Positions 33,667 to 41,899 of a stretch of DNA of 51,963 nucleotides are shown in pieces (positions within the stretch are counted from its first letter, which is position 1; every line of letters starts with the position of its first letter). This stretch comes from an uncultured Dorea sp. GTDB taxonomy: Bacteria; Bacillota; Clostridia; Lachnospirales; Lachnospiraceae. The stretch lies in assembly GCA_910587575.1 (NCBI GenBank), contig CAJULU010000018.1:1532-53494 (forward strand), written 5' to 3'. Below the pieces are notes generated by a model that saw only the letters and a program-made list of their open reading frames with translations, was not told where the DNA came from and did no database searches. Made by a program: the position numbers and the translations under genes.

Positions 33667-35454
33667 ATGGCAGAGTCAATGCAGGGATTAAAAAGGACTC
33701 ATCGGTGTGCGGAATTGTCAGCCGCCAATGTGGGGCAGACGGTAACGATAATGGGATGGGTGCAGAAGAACAGGAATAAAGGCGGTCTGGTGTTCGTGGA
33801 TGTGCGGGACCGTTCCGGGATGATCCAGGTGGTGTTTGAGGAAGGAAAGTCGCAGGCAGAACTGCTTGAGAAAGCGGCAAAGCTTCGGTCTGAGTTCGTG
33901 GTTGCCGTTGTGGGCACGGTAGAGAAGCGTTCCGGCGCAGTCAATGAGAACCTGGCCACAGGAGAGATTGAGGTCATTCCGGAGCAGTTGAGGATTTTAT
34001 CAGAATCCGAGACACCGCCGTTTCCCATTGAAGAGAATTCGAAGACCAGGGAAGAGGTGCGTCTGAAATACCGGTATCTGGACTTAAGAAGGCCGGATCT
34101 TCAGAGGAATCTGATGATGCGCAGCCGTGTGGCCACGCTGACCCGCCAGTTTCTTGCGGAAGAAGGATTCTGTGAGATCGAAACTCCGGTTCTGATTGGA
34201 AGCACGCCGGAGGGAGCAAGGGATTATCTGGTGCCAAGCCGTATCCACCAGGGGCATTTTTATGCCCTGCCCCAGTCGCCCCAGCTTTTTAAGCAGCTTC
34301 TGATGTGCTCCGGATATGACCGGTATTTCCAGATTGCGAAATGTTTCCGGGACGAGGACTTAAGGGCGGACCGTCAGCCGGAATTTACCCAGATTGATAT
34401 GGAACTGTCTTTCGTGGATGTGGATGACGTGATCGAGATCAACGAAAGGCTGCTGCAGAAGCTGTTCAGAGAAGTCCTGGGAGTGGAGGTGACGCTTCCC
34501 ATTCCAAGGATGACCTGGCAGGAGGCCATGGACCGTTTTGGCTCCGATAAGCCGGATACCCGTTTCGGGATGGAACTGTGCGATGTGACGGAAGTCGTAA
34601 AGGGCTGTGAATTTGCAGTATTCCGGAATGCGGTGGAAAACGGCGGTTCTGTGAGGGGAATCAACGCCAGGGGACAGGGGGGCATGCCCCGCAAGAAGAT
34701 TGACAGGCTGGTGTCTTTCGCAAAGGATTACGGCGCAAAAGGGCTGGCTTATCTCGCAGTCCAGGAAGACGGCACGGTTAAGTCCTCTTTCGCAAAATTC
34801 ATGAAGGATGAGGAGATGGCTGCTCTGATTAAGGCCATGGGCGGTGAGAACGGCGATCTTCTGCTCTTTGCGGCAGATAAAAATGAAGTGGTCTGGGATG
34901 TGTTAGGCGCGCTGCGTCTGGAACTGGCCCGCCAGATGGAACTGCTCGATAAAAATGAGTACCGGTTCCTGTGGGTAACGGAATTCCCGCTGTTGGAATG
35001 GAATGAGGAACAGAACCGGTATACGGCGAAGCATCACCCCTTCACCATGCCAATGGAGGAAGACCTGGAACTGATTGACAGTGACCCGGGGCGGGTGCGT
35101 GCGAAGGCTTATGATATCGTGCTGAATGGCAACGAAATCGGCGGCGGCAGTGTGAGAATCTTTCAGCCGGAGATTCAGAGTAAGATGTTCGAAGTGCTTG
35201 GATTTACCCCGGAGCAGGCCAGGGAACAGTTCGGGTTCCTGCTGACGGCGTTTCAGTATGGCGTACCGCCCCATGCGGGGCTGGCTTACGGCCTGGACCG
35301 TCTGGTGATGCTGATGGCGAAAGAAGAGAGTATCCGGGATGTGATTGCGTTTCCGAAGGTGAAAGATGCCTCGGATCTGATGACAAAGGCGCCGACGGCT
35401 GTGGAAAAGCAGCAGCTTGAGGAACTGGGACTTTCGGTCGTGGAGAAGGAGTAA
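33667..35454 (+). CDS. aspS: Aspartate-tRNA ligase
   Basis: The product has 595 residues, the bacterial full length. The OB-fold anticodon domain contains TVTIMGWVQKNRNKGGLVFVDVRDRSG. The class II catalytic domain has FCEIETPVLIGSTPEGARDYLVPSR, then FRDEDLRADRQPEFTQIDMELSF, and ends with GLAYGLDRLVMLM. The bacterial GAD insertion lies between. It charges tRNA-Asp (or Asp/Asn if no AsnRS exists). The ribosome binding site is AAAAGGAGAG, and it follows hisS by 47 bases, as in many Firmicutes. Confidence 0.95.
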   Translation: MAESMQGLKRTHRCAELSAANVGQTVTIMGWVQKNRNKGGLVFVDVRDRSGMIQVVFEEGKSQAELLEKAAKLRSEFVVAVVGTVEKRSGAVNENLATGEIEVIPEQLRILSESETPPFPIEENSKTREEVRLKYRYLDLRRPDLQRNLMMRSRVATLTRQFLAEEGFCEIETPVLIGSTPEGARDYLVPSRIHQGHFYALPQSPQLFKQLLMCSGYDRYFQIAKCFRDEDLRADRQPEFTQIDMELSFVDVDDVIEINERLLQKLFREVLGVEVTLPIPRMTWQEAMDRFGSDKPDTRFGMELCDVTEVVKGCEFAVFRNAVENGGSVRGINARGQGGMPRKKIDRLVSFAKDYGAKGLAYLAVQEDGTVKSSFAKFMKDEEMAALIKAMGGENGDLLLFAADKNEVVWDVLGALRLELARQMELLDKNEYRFLWVTEFPLLEWNEEQNRYTAKHHPFTMPMEEDLELIDSDPGRVRAKAYDIVLNGNEIGGGSVRIFQPEIQSKMFEVLGFTPEQAREQFGFLLTAFQYGVPPHAGLAYGLDRLVMLMAKEESIRDVIAFPKVKDASDLMTKAPTAVEKQQLEELGLSVVEKE

Positions 35455-35479
35455 AGTAGTAAAAATTTTCATCTTTTGG

Positions 35480-35508
35480 TAGACATTTCGATTTATTGTT
35501 TGTATAAT
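35480..35508 (+). promoter_or_regulatory. Promoter of the chemotaxis receptor gene
   Basis: TAGACA (35480-35485), a 17-base spacer and TATAAT (35503-35508) make a good sigma-A promoter 125 bases upstream of the coding sequence. The leader between holds no recognised riboswitch. Confidence 0.65.
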
Positions 35509-35635
35509 AGATATGTCGATTTGTATATGGAACGTGAACCGGGAGAAGAAAATGTGTCCATATTGCATAAAGACTGGGAAATTATAAGGATGAAAAAGTG
35601 ATGAAAAGTACAGGTGCTAAAGGAGAAACTATGAG

Positions 35636-37321
35636 ATGAAGAACTTGAAGATCAAGACGAAACTATTTTTGCTTGCTATGTTTATGTTAATTGGCATGGT
35701 TGCGCTGGGACTTGTGTCTCTGTCATATATGAACCGGATTAATAAGGGAACAACGGATATTTCAGAAGAATGGATGCCGTCTGTTATTGCATCGGAAGAG
35801 CTGAATACTCTTACATCGGATTTCCGAAGAGAGGAGTATAAGCATATTGTGGCGCAGGACCAGCAGACGATGCAGAGTGCAGAGACCAAGATGGAGGATC
35901 GTAATAATCGGATTAATGAAACATTTGACCTCTATATCTCTTCTCTGATTACGGACGAAGCTGACCGTCAGCTGATAGAGGAGGCAAGGAATGAATGGAA
36001 TGAATACCTCCAGAATCATGATACGCTGATTGCGTTAAGCCGTGAGAATAAGACGGATGAGGCTATGGAGATTGTTCTGGGAACCATTTCCCTGTATGAC
36101 AGTGTGTCGGATATCCTTCTTGACGTTGTAGAGTATAATAAGGAGGGGGCTGACGAAGCGAACCTGGATGGAAACAGGCTGTATGCAGAGGCTGGAAAGG
36201 TTGTGGTCATTGCATTACTTGTGATTGGCGTGCTTTCTGTTCTGATGGCACTCTATATCATTAAGAGCATTAACCGTCCGGTCAAAGAACTTGACAGTGT
36301 TGCGAGAAAGATTGCAGAGGGTGATCTGGATCAGAACATTACATACAGTTCCAGGGATGAACTGGGGACGTTGTCGGTTAATTTTAATAAGACGGTAGGG
36401 CGTCTGCGCAATTATGTAAGTTATATTAATGAGATTTCCGGTGTATTGAGACAGATTGCGGGCGGTAATCTGGTGTTTGATCTGACTTTGAATTATGAAG
36501 GTGAATTTGCCAAGGTGAAGCAGGCTCTTGAGGAGATTTCCCTCTCTCTTAACGATACGCTGGGACAGATTAACCAGGCGGCTGATCAGGTTTCTTCCGG
36601 CAGTGACCAGGTTTCTTCCGGGGCGCAGGCTCTTTCTCAGGGAGCGACTGAGCAGGCAAGCTCAATTCAGGAACTTGCTGCCACGATTAATGAGATTTCC
36701 ACGCAGGTAAAAGAGACTGCGGCGAATGCCAATGAGGTCCGCCGTCAGACCGATGTGACGGGCGAGCAGGTAACGACCAGCAATGCACAGATGCAGGAGA
36801 TGATTTCTGCCATGACAGAGATCAGCGACAAGTCTGGTCAGATCAGCAAGATTATTAAGACCATTGAAGATATTGCATTCCAGACGAATATTCTGGCGCT
36901 GAACGCTGCTGTTGAGGCGGCCCGTGCCGGTGAGGCTGGAAAAGGGTTTGCCGTGGTTGCCGATGAGGTGCGTAACCTGGCAAGCAAATCAGCAGAAGCT
37001 TCCAAGAGTACGGCTGCCTTGATTGAAGATACGGTGGAGGCCGTAGAGAAAGGAACCGAGATTGCCAATTCCACCGCAGAATCCTTGTTTGCAGTTGTGG
37101 AAAGTACAAAGGGTGTGGTGGCTTCTGTGGATAAGATTGCTTCTGCAGCAGATCAGCAGGCTGATTCCGTTGCACAGGTTACATTGGGAATTGACCAGAT
37201 TTCCAGTGTAGTACAGACCAACTCTGCTACGGCGGAGGAATCGGCTGCTGCCAGCGAGGAGCTGTCCAGTCAGGCACAGGTGATGAAAGGTCTTGTGGGA
37301 CGTTTCAAACTGCGTGGATAG
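35636..37321 (+). CDS. Methyl-accepting chemotaxis protein
   Basis: The product has 561 residues. Membrane helix 1 is at about 10-30, a four-helix-bundle (4HB_MCP) sensor domain at about 35-185 and membrane helix 2 at about 188-210. A HAMP domain follows (INRPVKELDSVARKIAEGDLDQNI). The signalling coiled coil carries the hairpin tip IAFQTNILALNAAVEAARAG, then GKGFAVVADEVRNLA. The ligand is unknown. The receptor would signal through CheA/CheW, not seen here. The ATG at 35636 follows AAAGGAG; an ATGAGATGA two-codon frame begins five bases before it. Confidence 0.93.
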   Translation: MKNLKIKTKLFLLAMFMLIGMVALGLVSLSYMNRINKGTTDISEEWMPSVIASEELNTLTSDFRREEYKHIVAQDQQTMQSAETKMEDRNNRINETFDLYISSLITDEADRQLIEEARNEWNEYLQNHDTLIALSRENKTDEAMEIVLGTISLYDSVSDILLDVVEYNKEGADEANLDGNRLYAEAGKVVVIALLVIGVLSVLMALYIIKSINRPVKELDSVARKIAEGDLDQNITYSSRDELGTLSVNFNKTVGRLRNYVSYINEISGVLRQIAGGNLVFDLTLNYEGEFAKVKQALEEISLSLNDTLGQINQAADQVSSGSDQVSSGAQALSQGATEQASSIQELAATINEISTQVKETAANANEVRRQTDVTGEQVTTSNAQMQEMISAMTEISDKSGQISKIIKTIEDIAFQTNILALNAAVEAARAGEAGKGFAVVADEVRNLASKSAEASKSTAALIEDTVEAVEKGTEIANSTAESLFAVVESTKGVVASVDKIASAADQQADSVAQVTLGIDQISSVVQTNSATAEESAAASEELSSQAQVMKGLVGRFKLRG

Positions 37322-37331
37322 GATAAAATGG

Positions 37332-37368
37332 GACTGCCAGGAATGGTTACATTTCCTGGCAGTCTTTA
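37332..37368 (+). terminator. Terminator after the chemotaxis receptor
   Basis: A 12 bp perfect stem GACTGCCAGGAA/TTCCTGGCAGTC with a nine-base loop is followed by TTTAT. The converging ABC genes end close by. Confidence 0.8.
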
Positions 37369-37379
37369 TATTCAAAAGT

Positions 37380-38168
37380 TTATGACCCGCTTGACTGGTA
37401 GCGCCTGACTCCGAATCTCCAGAACAGCAGTGCCGGAACCAGAAACAAGCATGCCGCAAGAGGCAGGATAATGAAAAACGGTTCCGTCCTGCGCCCAAGA
37501 AGATAGAGCAGAGGATGATACTGCACTAACGCATAGGGGATGAAGAATGTCGTAAGGATCAGAAATTTCTTTCCATATATCCCGACAGGGTATTTGCCGA
37601 ATTCTCTGGCTCCGTCGGTAAAGATATTAATCGCTTCCAGTCCTTCCAGCGTAAAGAAACAGAATGCCGCATAGATGATAAAAACAGCAGTAAACAGCAC
37701 GGTTCCGCCAATCAGCATGAAGATTACGGTAAGAATCCTGGAAATATTCCAGGAAATCCCGCTTTCTGAGATTCCATACAGAAACATGATGACTGCCTGT
37801 ATCATCCTTGCAAACCTTGTAAGTTCAAATTTACTGCCCAGCACCTGGATGATTTCATTCTGCGGCCGTACCAGGACACGGTCGAATTCCCCGCTTTTCA
37901 CCATGCCGGGAAACAGATCGAACCCTCTGGCGAACATTTCCGCAAGAGAATATTCCATCAGCATAATCCCGAAGCACAGTAATACTTCGCTGTAGGTGAA
38001 CCCTTCTACATCGGGAAATCTCTGGAACATGAAAAACATACCCAGAAAGGCAGTGAAGGATACCAGGAACTGGCCTGCGGCGGTCAGGAAAAACGACGCC
38101 TTATATTGCATGAGACTTCGGACGTTGAGCGCTATGTAGTGAAGATAAAGATGGATTACTTTTTTCAT
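37380..38168 (-). CDS. ABC-2 family permease (DUF990-like), subunit 2
   Basis: The product has 262 residues with six membrane segments. The central region MFARGFDLFPGMVKSGEFDRVLVRPQN has the EFDxVLxRP motif of ABC-2 permeases of the DUF990 group. It is the last of three minus-strand genes (ATPase, permease 1, permease 2) separated by one to five bases. The ATG at 38168 follows GGAGG; a TTG just upstream is less likely. The complex is probably an exporter in the cytoplasmic membrane. The substrate is unknown. Confidence 0.82.
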   Translation of the reverse strand: MKKVIHLYLHYIALNVRSLMQYKASFFLTAAGQFLVSFTAFLGMFFMFQRFPDVEGFTYSEVLLCFGIMLMEYSLAEMFARGFDLFPGMVKSGEFDRVLVRPQNEIIQVLGSKFELTRFARMIQAVIMFLYGISESGISWNISRILTVIFMLIGGTVLFTAVFIIYAAFCFFTLEGLEAINIFTDGAREFGKYPVGIYGKKFLILTTFFIPYALVQYHPLLYLLGRRTEPFFIILPLAACLFLVPALLFWRFGVRRYQSSGS

Positions 38169-38173
38169 CAAAA

Positions 38174-38977
38174 TCAGCCTCCTTGTACAGTCACCCGTTT
38201 CTGGGCGGTTTTGCAGAGAATCTGGCCTGCTGCAGTAATGACTGCAAGCCAGAAGAGCTGAAGCAGGACAGCCCTTTTCATCTCAGACTGGTTCATGCTT
38301 CCGCCATAGATTCTGAGAGCTACGTTCTGCATGGAAGCAAAGGGCAGCAATTCCATGACCTTCTGCATTTTTTCCGGGAAAAACGGAAGAGGGATCAGCG
38401 CCCCTGCAAAAAAGTCTGTGGCAGAGACGAACACCATCCGGAGTCCCTGGGGAGAAATGGTAAAAAAGGTCAGTACATACACCAGCATGCAGAAGGATAC
38501 CGTTACCGAAAGTCCCAGAACCAGGGTGGCCAGGAAGAGGAAAAAATGCCGCAGGTCTGCCGGAGCGCACAGCCCATAGGGGGCCGGAACGAAGGCTGCA
38601 ATGAGCAGGATGGGAAAACACCGTAAGACGGCTCTTGACAGCCGGGCCGCGATACTTCTGGAATACCACATATGATAGATACTGACGGGTCTGCATAATT
38701 CATATGCAATGTCTCCATTGACAATGGAATCAAAAATCTCGTTTTCCATCATCCATACTGCGAAGAAGGCGAGAAATGCCTGCTGCAGCCACAGGTAAGA
38801 CGCCGTGGCGGAAAAACTCATGGGAAAGGCAGAGGGGTCTGTACGGTAAAAGGCCTGGAATATCATAATCTGAATCAGTCCCCATGTAAACTGAGTGATG
38901 ATTCCGCCAAGTGCGGCAGACCGGTACTGTAACCCCATGGTAAATCTTAACCGGAAAAAGGAAACATATTTTTTCAT
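38174..38977 (-). CDS. ABC-2 family permease, subunit 1
   Basis: The product has 267 residues with six membrane segments. The segment IFDSIVNGDIAYELCRPVSIYHMWYSR is the counterpart of the EFDxVLxRP motif in the companion permease, marking the same family. The ATG at 38977 begins one base after the ATPase stop codon. No strong ribosome binding site precedes it, so translation is probably coupled; a GTG 18 bases upstream is an alternative. It likely forms a heterodimer with subunit 2. Confidence 0.82.
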   Translation of the reverse strand: MKKYVSFFRLRFTMGLQYRSAALGGIITQFTWGLIQIMIFQAFYRTDPSAFPMSFSATASYLWLQQAFLAFFAVWMMENEIFDSIVNGDIAYELCRPVSIYHMWYSRSIAARLSRAVLRCFPILLIAAFVPAPYGLCAPADLRHFFLFLATLVLGLSVTVSFCMLVYVLTFFTISPQGLRMVFVSATDFFAGALIPLPFFPEKMQKVMELLPFASMQNVALRIYGGSMNQSEMKRAVLLQLFWLAVITAAGQILCKTAQKRVTVQGG

Positions 38978-38978
38978 A

Positions 38979-39767
38979 TCAGATATCGTAGGCACGGTAT
39001 AGTTCGGCTACCGTCTCATCGATATGTTCACCTCCTCTTCTGATGTCTTCCAGCGTGCCGTCCATGAGGATTTTTCCTTTGCCGATGAGGATAATCCGGT
39101 TTGCCAGGGCTTCGATATCCTGCATGTCATGGGTGGTCAGGATTACGGTGGTGCCGTGGAGCTGATTCTGTCTGAGGATAAAGTCCCGGACAGCCAGTTT
39201 TGATACGGCATCCAGGCCGATGGTGGGCTCGTCCAGGAACAGGATGCGGGGGCGGTGAAGCAAAGAGGCCGCAATCTCGCAGCGCATCCGCTGTCCCAGG
39301 GAGAGCTGTCTGGCCGGGGAGCGCAGCAGTTCAGAAAGGTTCAGCAGCCCGGTTAATTCTTCCAGGCTCTGCTGATATTCTGGGTCTGGGATCCGGTAGA
39401 TATCCTTTAACAATTCAAAAGAATCTATGACAGGAACATCCCACCACAACTGGGAACGCTGGCCAAATACAACGCCGATCTTACTGACGTGCCGGATCCG
39501 GTCCTTGTGGGGAATCCGTCCGTCAATCAGAACGGTTCCGCAGTCGGGTGTCAGTATTCCGCTTAGAATTTTGATCGTGGAGCTTTTCCCTGCTCCGTTG
39601 GGGCCGATATAGCCCACCATCTCGCCGTCAGCGATGGAAAAAGAGACGTCGTCCAGTGCATGGATGATCTCATATTCCCGGTGAAACAGAGCTTTGCAGG
39701 CTTCGCCGAAACCTGCGTTTCTTTTTGCAATCTTGTATGATTTGCATACGTGTTCCATCGTAATCAT
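38979..39767 (-). CDS. ABC transporter ATP-binding protein (daunorubicin-resistance-like)
   Basis: The product has 262 residues. Walker A is GPNGAGKSS (55-63), the Q-loop region is GVVFGQRSQLWWDVPVIDSF, the signature is LSLGQRMRCEIA and Walker B is RILFLDEPTIGLD. The GQRSQLWWDLP-like stretch is typical of ATPases paired with DUF990-type permeases. It is the first gene of the three-gene exporter operon. The ribosome binding site is AGGAGG before the ATG. The substrate is unknown. Confidence 0.9.
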   Translation of the reverse strand: MITMEHVCKSYKIAKRNAGFGEACKALFHREYEIIHALDDVSFSIADGEMVGYIGPNGAGKSSTIKILSGILTPDCGTVLIDGRIPHKDRIRHVSKIGVVFGQRSQLWWDVPVIDSFELLKDIYRIPDPEYQQSLEELTGLLNLSELLRSPARQLSLGQRMRCEIAASLLHRPRILFLDEPTIGLDAVSKLAVRDFILRQNQLHGTTVILTTHDMQDIEALANRIILIGKGKILMDGTLEDIRRGGEHIDETVAELYRAYDI

Positions 39768-39897
39768 TCTTGCTTCCTCCTGGTAGTAATATTTTCATAT
39801 CTTGCCAAGCCGGTCTGGCTCTGCTGGATTCTGCCAGCAGATACCGAGGGTAAAATATTTTGTCTGCAGATTATAAGGATACTCGTATTCCAGGGGT

Positions 39898-39926
39898 TTG
39901 TCAACGGAAAAGGGGTGTGATATACT
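39898..39926 (+). promoter_or_regulatory. Promoter of the endonuclease IV gene
   Basis: TTGTCA (39898-39903), a 17-base spacer and TATACT (39921-39926) lie 33 bases before the start codon. Confidence 0.7.
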
Positions 39927-39958
39927 TTATCATATCTGTGAAAAAGAGGAGGAGAGTT

Positions 39959-40795
39959 ATGCTGACAATCGGGACACATATGTCGATTGCCAGGGGGCTT
40001 GCGAAAACTGCGGAAAATGTGGTGAAGATGGAAGCAGACACCATGCAGATTTTCAGCCGGAATCCCCGGGGATCGAATTATAAGGTATATACAGAGGAAG
40101 AGGTGGAGAAGTTCCAGAAGATCCGTAAGGAAAATCATTTCGGCGCACTGCTTGCCCATGCGCCCTATACCATGAATCTGGCCAGTGACCAGGACAGGGT
40201 GTATGAATTCGCATGTACGGTCATCCGTGAGGACGTGGCAAGGATGGACCGGCTTGGGATAGAATATCTGGTATTCCATCCGGGAAGCCATACCGGGATT
40301 GGCGTGGAGAGGGGAATCCAGAACATCATCCGGGGACTTGACCAGGCGGTTACAGGACAGGAGAAGATCATGATCCTGCTGGAAACCATGACGGGAAAAG
40401 GAACCGAGATCGGCGCAGGATTCGAACATCTGAAGGAGATCCGGGACGGGGTGGCACATCCTGAACGGATCGGGATCTGCCTGGATACCTGCCATGTATT
40501 TGCGGCAGGATATGACATTGTAAATGATCTGGAGGGAGTGCTTGCAGAGTTTGACCGGGTGCTGGGTCTTGGACTTCTGAAGGCAGTACATCTGAATGAC
40601 AGTATGATGCCCTTCGGCTCCCATAAGGACAGGCATGCGGCGGTAGGGGAGGGGGAAATCGGTCTTTTGCCGCTGCTTCGGGTGCTTCGCCATCCGGCGC
40701 TTCGGGATCTGCCTTTTTATCTGGAGACGCCCTTTGATGACCAGGGGCATAAGGAGGAGATCCGAATGATCCGGGAAAGGCTCGGGGAAGAATGA
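39959..40795 (+). CDS. nfo: Deoxyribonuclease IV (AP endonuclease)
   Basis: The product has 278 residues. The AP endonuclease 2 family motifs are present: MQIFSRNPRG near the N-terminus, LVFHPGSHTG, ILLETMTGKGTEIG, ICLDTCHVFAAGYD, VHLNDSMMPFGSHKDRHAAVGEG and LETPF at the end. These supply the zinc-binding His, Glu and Asp residues. It cleaves abasic sites in base-excision repair. The ATG at 39959 follows GGAGAG; the frame upstream overlaps the promoter. It overlaps trmO by four bases. Confidence 0.95.
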   Translation: MLTIGTHMSIARGLAKTAENVVKMEADTMQIFSRNPRGSNYKVYTEEEVEKFQKIRKENHFGALLAHAPYTMNLASDQDRVYEFACTVIREDVARMDRLGIEYLVFHPGSHTGIGVERGIQNIIRGLDQAVTGQEKIMILLETMTGKGTEIGAGFEHLKEIRDGVAHPERIGICLDTCHVFAAGYDIVNDLEGVLAEFDRVLGLGLLKAVHLNDSMMPFGSHKDRHAAVGEGEIGLLPLLRVLRHPALRDLPFYLETPFDDQGHKEEIRMIRERLGEE

Positions 40796-41466
40796 GGCTT
40801 ACAGTCATTGCACATATCCATACAGATTTCCCGGCAAAATTCGGTATTCCAAGGCAGAGCGGGCTGGCGGACACGAAGGCGGAGATTGTGTTTGAACCGG
40901 AATACCGCAATCCGGATGCGTGCAGAGGGCTGGAAGAGTTTTCCCATCTGTGGCTGATCTGGGGATTCTCAAGGACGGTCCGGGAGAAATGGAGCCCTAC
41001 CGTAAGACCGCCGAGGCTTGGAGGGAACCAGCGTACAGGGGTTTTTGCCACCCGTTCTCCCTTCCGGCCTAATCCGCTGGGACTTTCCTGCGTGGCTCTG
41101 GAACGGCTGGAGAAGAGGAAAGGGCTGGGGATTGTTCTGCACGTTACGGGCGCTGATCTGATGGACGCAACGCCCATCTATGATATCAAGCCCTATCTGC
41201 CCTATGTGGACTGTCATGCCGGGGCTTCGGGCGGATTTGCAGAGAAGAGAAAGGAATACCGGCTTCGGGTGGAGATCCCGGACGTCTGGATGGAACGGGT
41301 TCCTTGGGATCATCGGAAGATTCTGGTGCAGATACTGTCCCAGGATCCAAGGCCATCCTACCAGAATGATCCGGAACGGGTCTATGGAATGGAATATGCG
41401 GGGATGGAAATCCGTTTTCAGGTGCAGGAAAGTGTATTGCGGGTCTGTGAGATCAGAGTAAAGTAA
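40792..41466 (+). CDS. trmO: tRNA (t6A37-N6)-methyltransferase, TrmO/TsaA family
   Basis: The product has 224 residues. Conserved TrmO motifs are present: AHIHTDFPAKFGIPRQSG, GLEEFSHLWLIWGF, RPPRLGGNQRTGVFATRSPFRPNPLGLS and ATPIYDIKPYLPYVD. The family transfers a methyl group from S-adenosylmethionine to the N6 of t6A at position 37 of certain tRNA-Thr, using a beta-barrel fold. Translation is coupled to nfo by an ATGA overlap. A tRNA-Thr gene is in this window, although TrmO acts on the GGU isoacceptor in Escherichia coli. Confidence 0.9.
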   Translation: MRLTVIAHIHTDFPAKFGIPRQSGLADTKAEIVFEPEYRNPDACRGLEEFSHLWLIWGFSRTVREKWSPTVRPPRLGGNQRTGVFATRSPFRPNPLGLSCVALERLEKRKGLGIVLHVTGADLMDATPIYDIKPYLPYVDCHAGASGGFAEKRKEYRLRVEIPDVWMERVPWDHRKILVQILSQDPRPSYQNDPERVYGMEYAGMEIRFQVQESVLRVCEIRVK

Positions 41467-41500
41467 ACGGATGTGGGGAATAATAAAGAAAAAATTTTAC

Positions 41501-41529
41501 TTGCATTATACCCTGTGGGGGTATATAAT
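41501..41529 (+). promoter_or_regulatory. Promoter with CsoR operator (copper regulation)
   Basis: TTGCAT (41501-41506), a 17-base spacer and TATAAT (41524-41529) form the promoter. The spacer is almost entirely occupied by the palindrome TATACCCTGTGGGGGTATA (41507-41525), a match to the TACCC-N5-GGGTA form of CsoR operators. CsoR bound there would block transcription until Cu(I) releases it. Confidence 0.85.
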
Positions 41530-41554
41530 GAATCTGGAAATGAGGTGCTGGAAG

Positions 41555-41866
41555 ATGGAAGAGAGACGGGAGTGCTGTCAGAAGACGCATAAGACAAAGG
41601 AACGCTCTGAGAAAGAGTATAAGGATCTGGTGAACCGGTTAAGCAGGATTGAAGGACAGGTGCGGGGAATCAAGAAGATGGTGGAGAACGGTGCCTACTG
41701 CCCGGATATTCTGATACAGGTCTCGGCGGTGAATGCGGCGCTGAACAGTTTCAACAAGGTTCTTCTTGCGAATCATATCCGGACCTGCGTGACAGAAGAT
41801 ATTCTTGAGGGCAGAAAGGAGACGGTGGATGAACTGGTGGCGACATTGCAGAAGTTAATGCGGTAA
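41555..41866 (+). CDS. csoR: Copper-sensing transcriptional repressor CsoR
   Basis: The product has 103 residues, all-helical CsoR/RcnR family (DUF156). The core is LVNRLSRIEGQVRGIKKMVE. The Cu(I) ligands are Cys49 (in YCPDIL), His74 and Cys78 (in NHIRTC), the full Cys-His-Cys set. The start is the ATG at 41555 after GAGG; two in-frame starts further upstream (41471, 41528) lie before or inside the promoter and cannot be used. The gene directly precedes copA, which it is expected to repress along with itself. Confidence 0.93.
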   Translation: MEERRECCQKTHKTKERSEKEYKDLVNRLSRIEGQVRGIKKMVENGAYCPDILIQVSAVNAALNSFNKVLLANHIRTCVTEDILEGRKETVDELVATLQKLMR

Positions 41867-41899
41867 ACCGTCTATGAATGTTAAAAGGAGGGATGGGGA

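Noticed and set aside
35530..35604. A 24-codon frame in the leader of the chemotaxis receptor
   Set aside because: No ribosome binding site before its ATG and no recognisable sequence.
35631..35639. ATGAGATGA two-codon frame just before the receptor start
   Set aside because: It may tune initiation, but nothing distinguishes it from chance.
39764..40750. A 328-codon minus-strand frame opposite nfo
   Set aside because: It is antisense to endonuclease IV, which has all catalytic motifs; no ribosome binding site.
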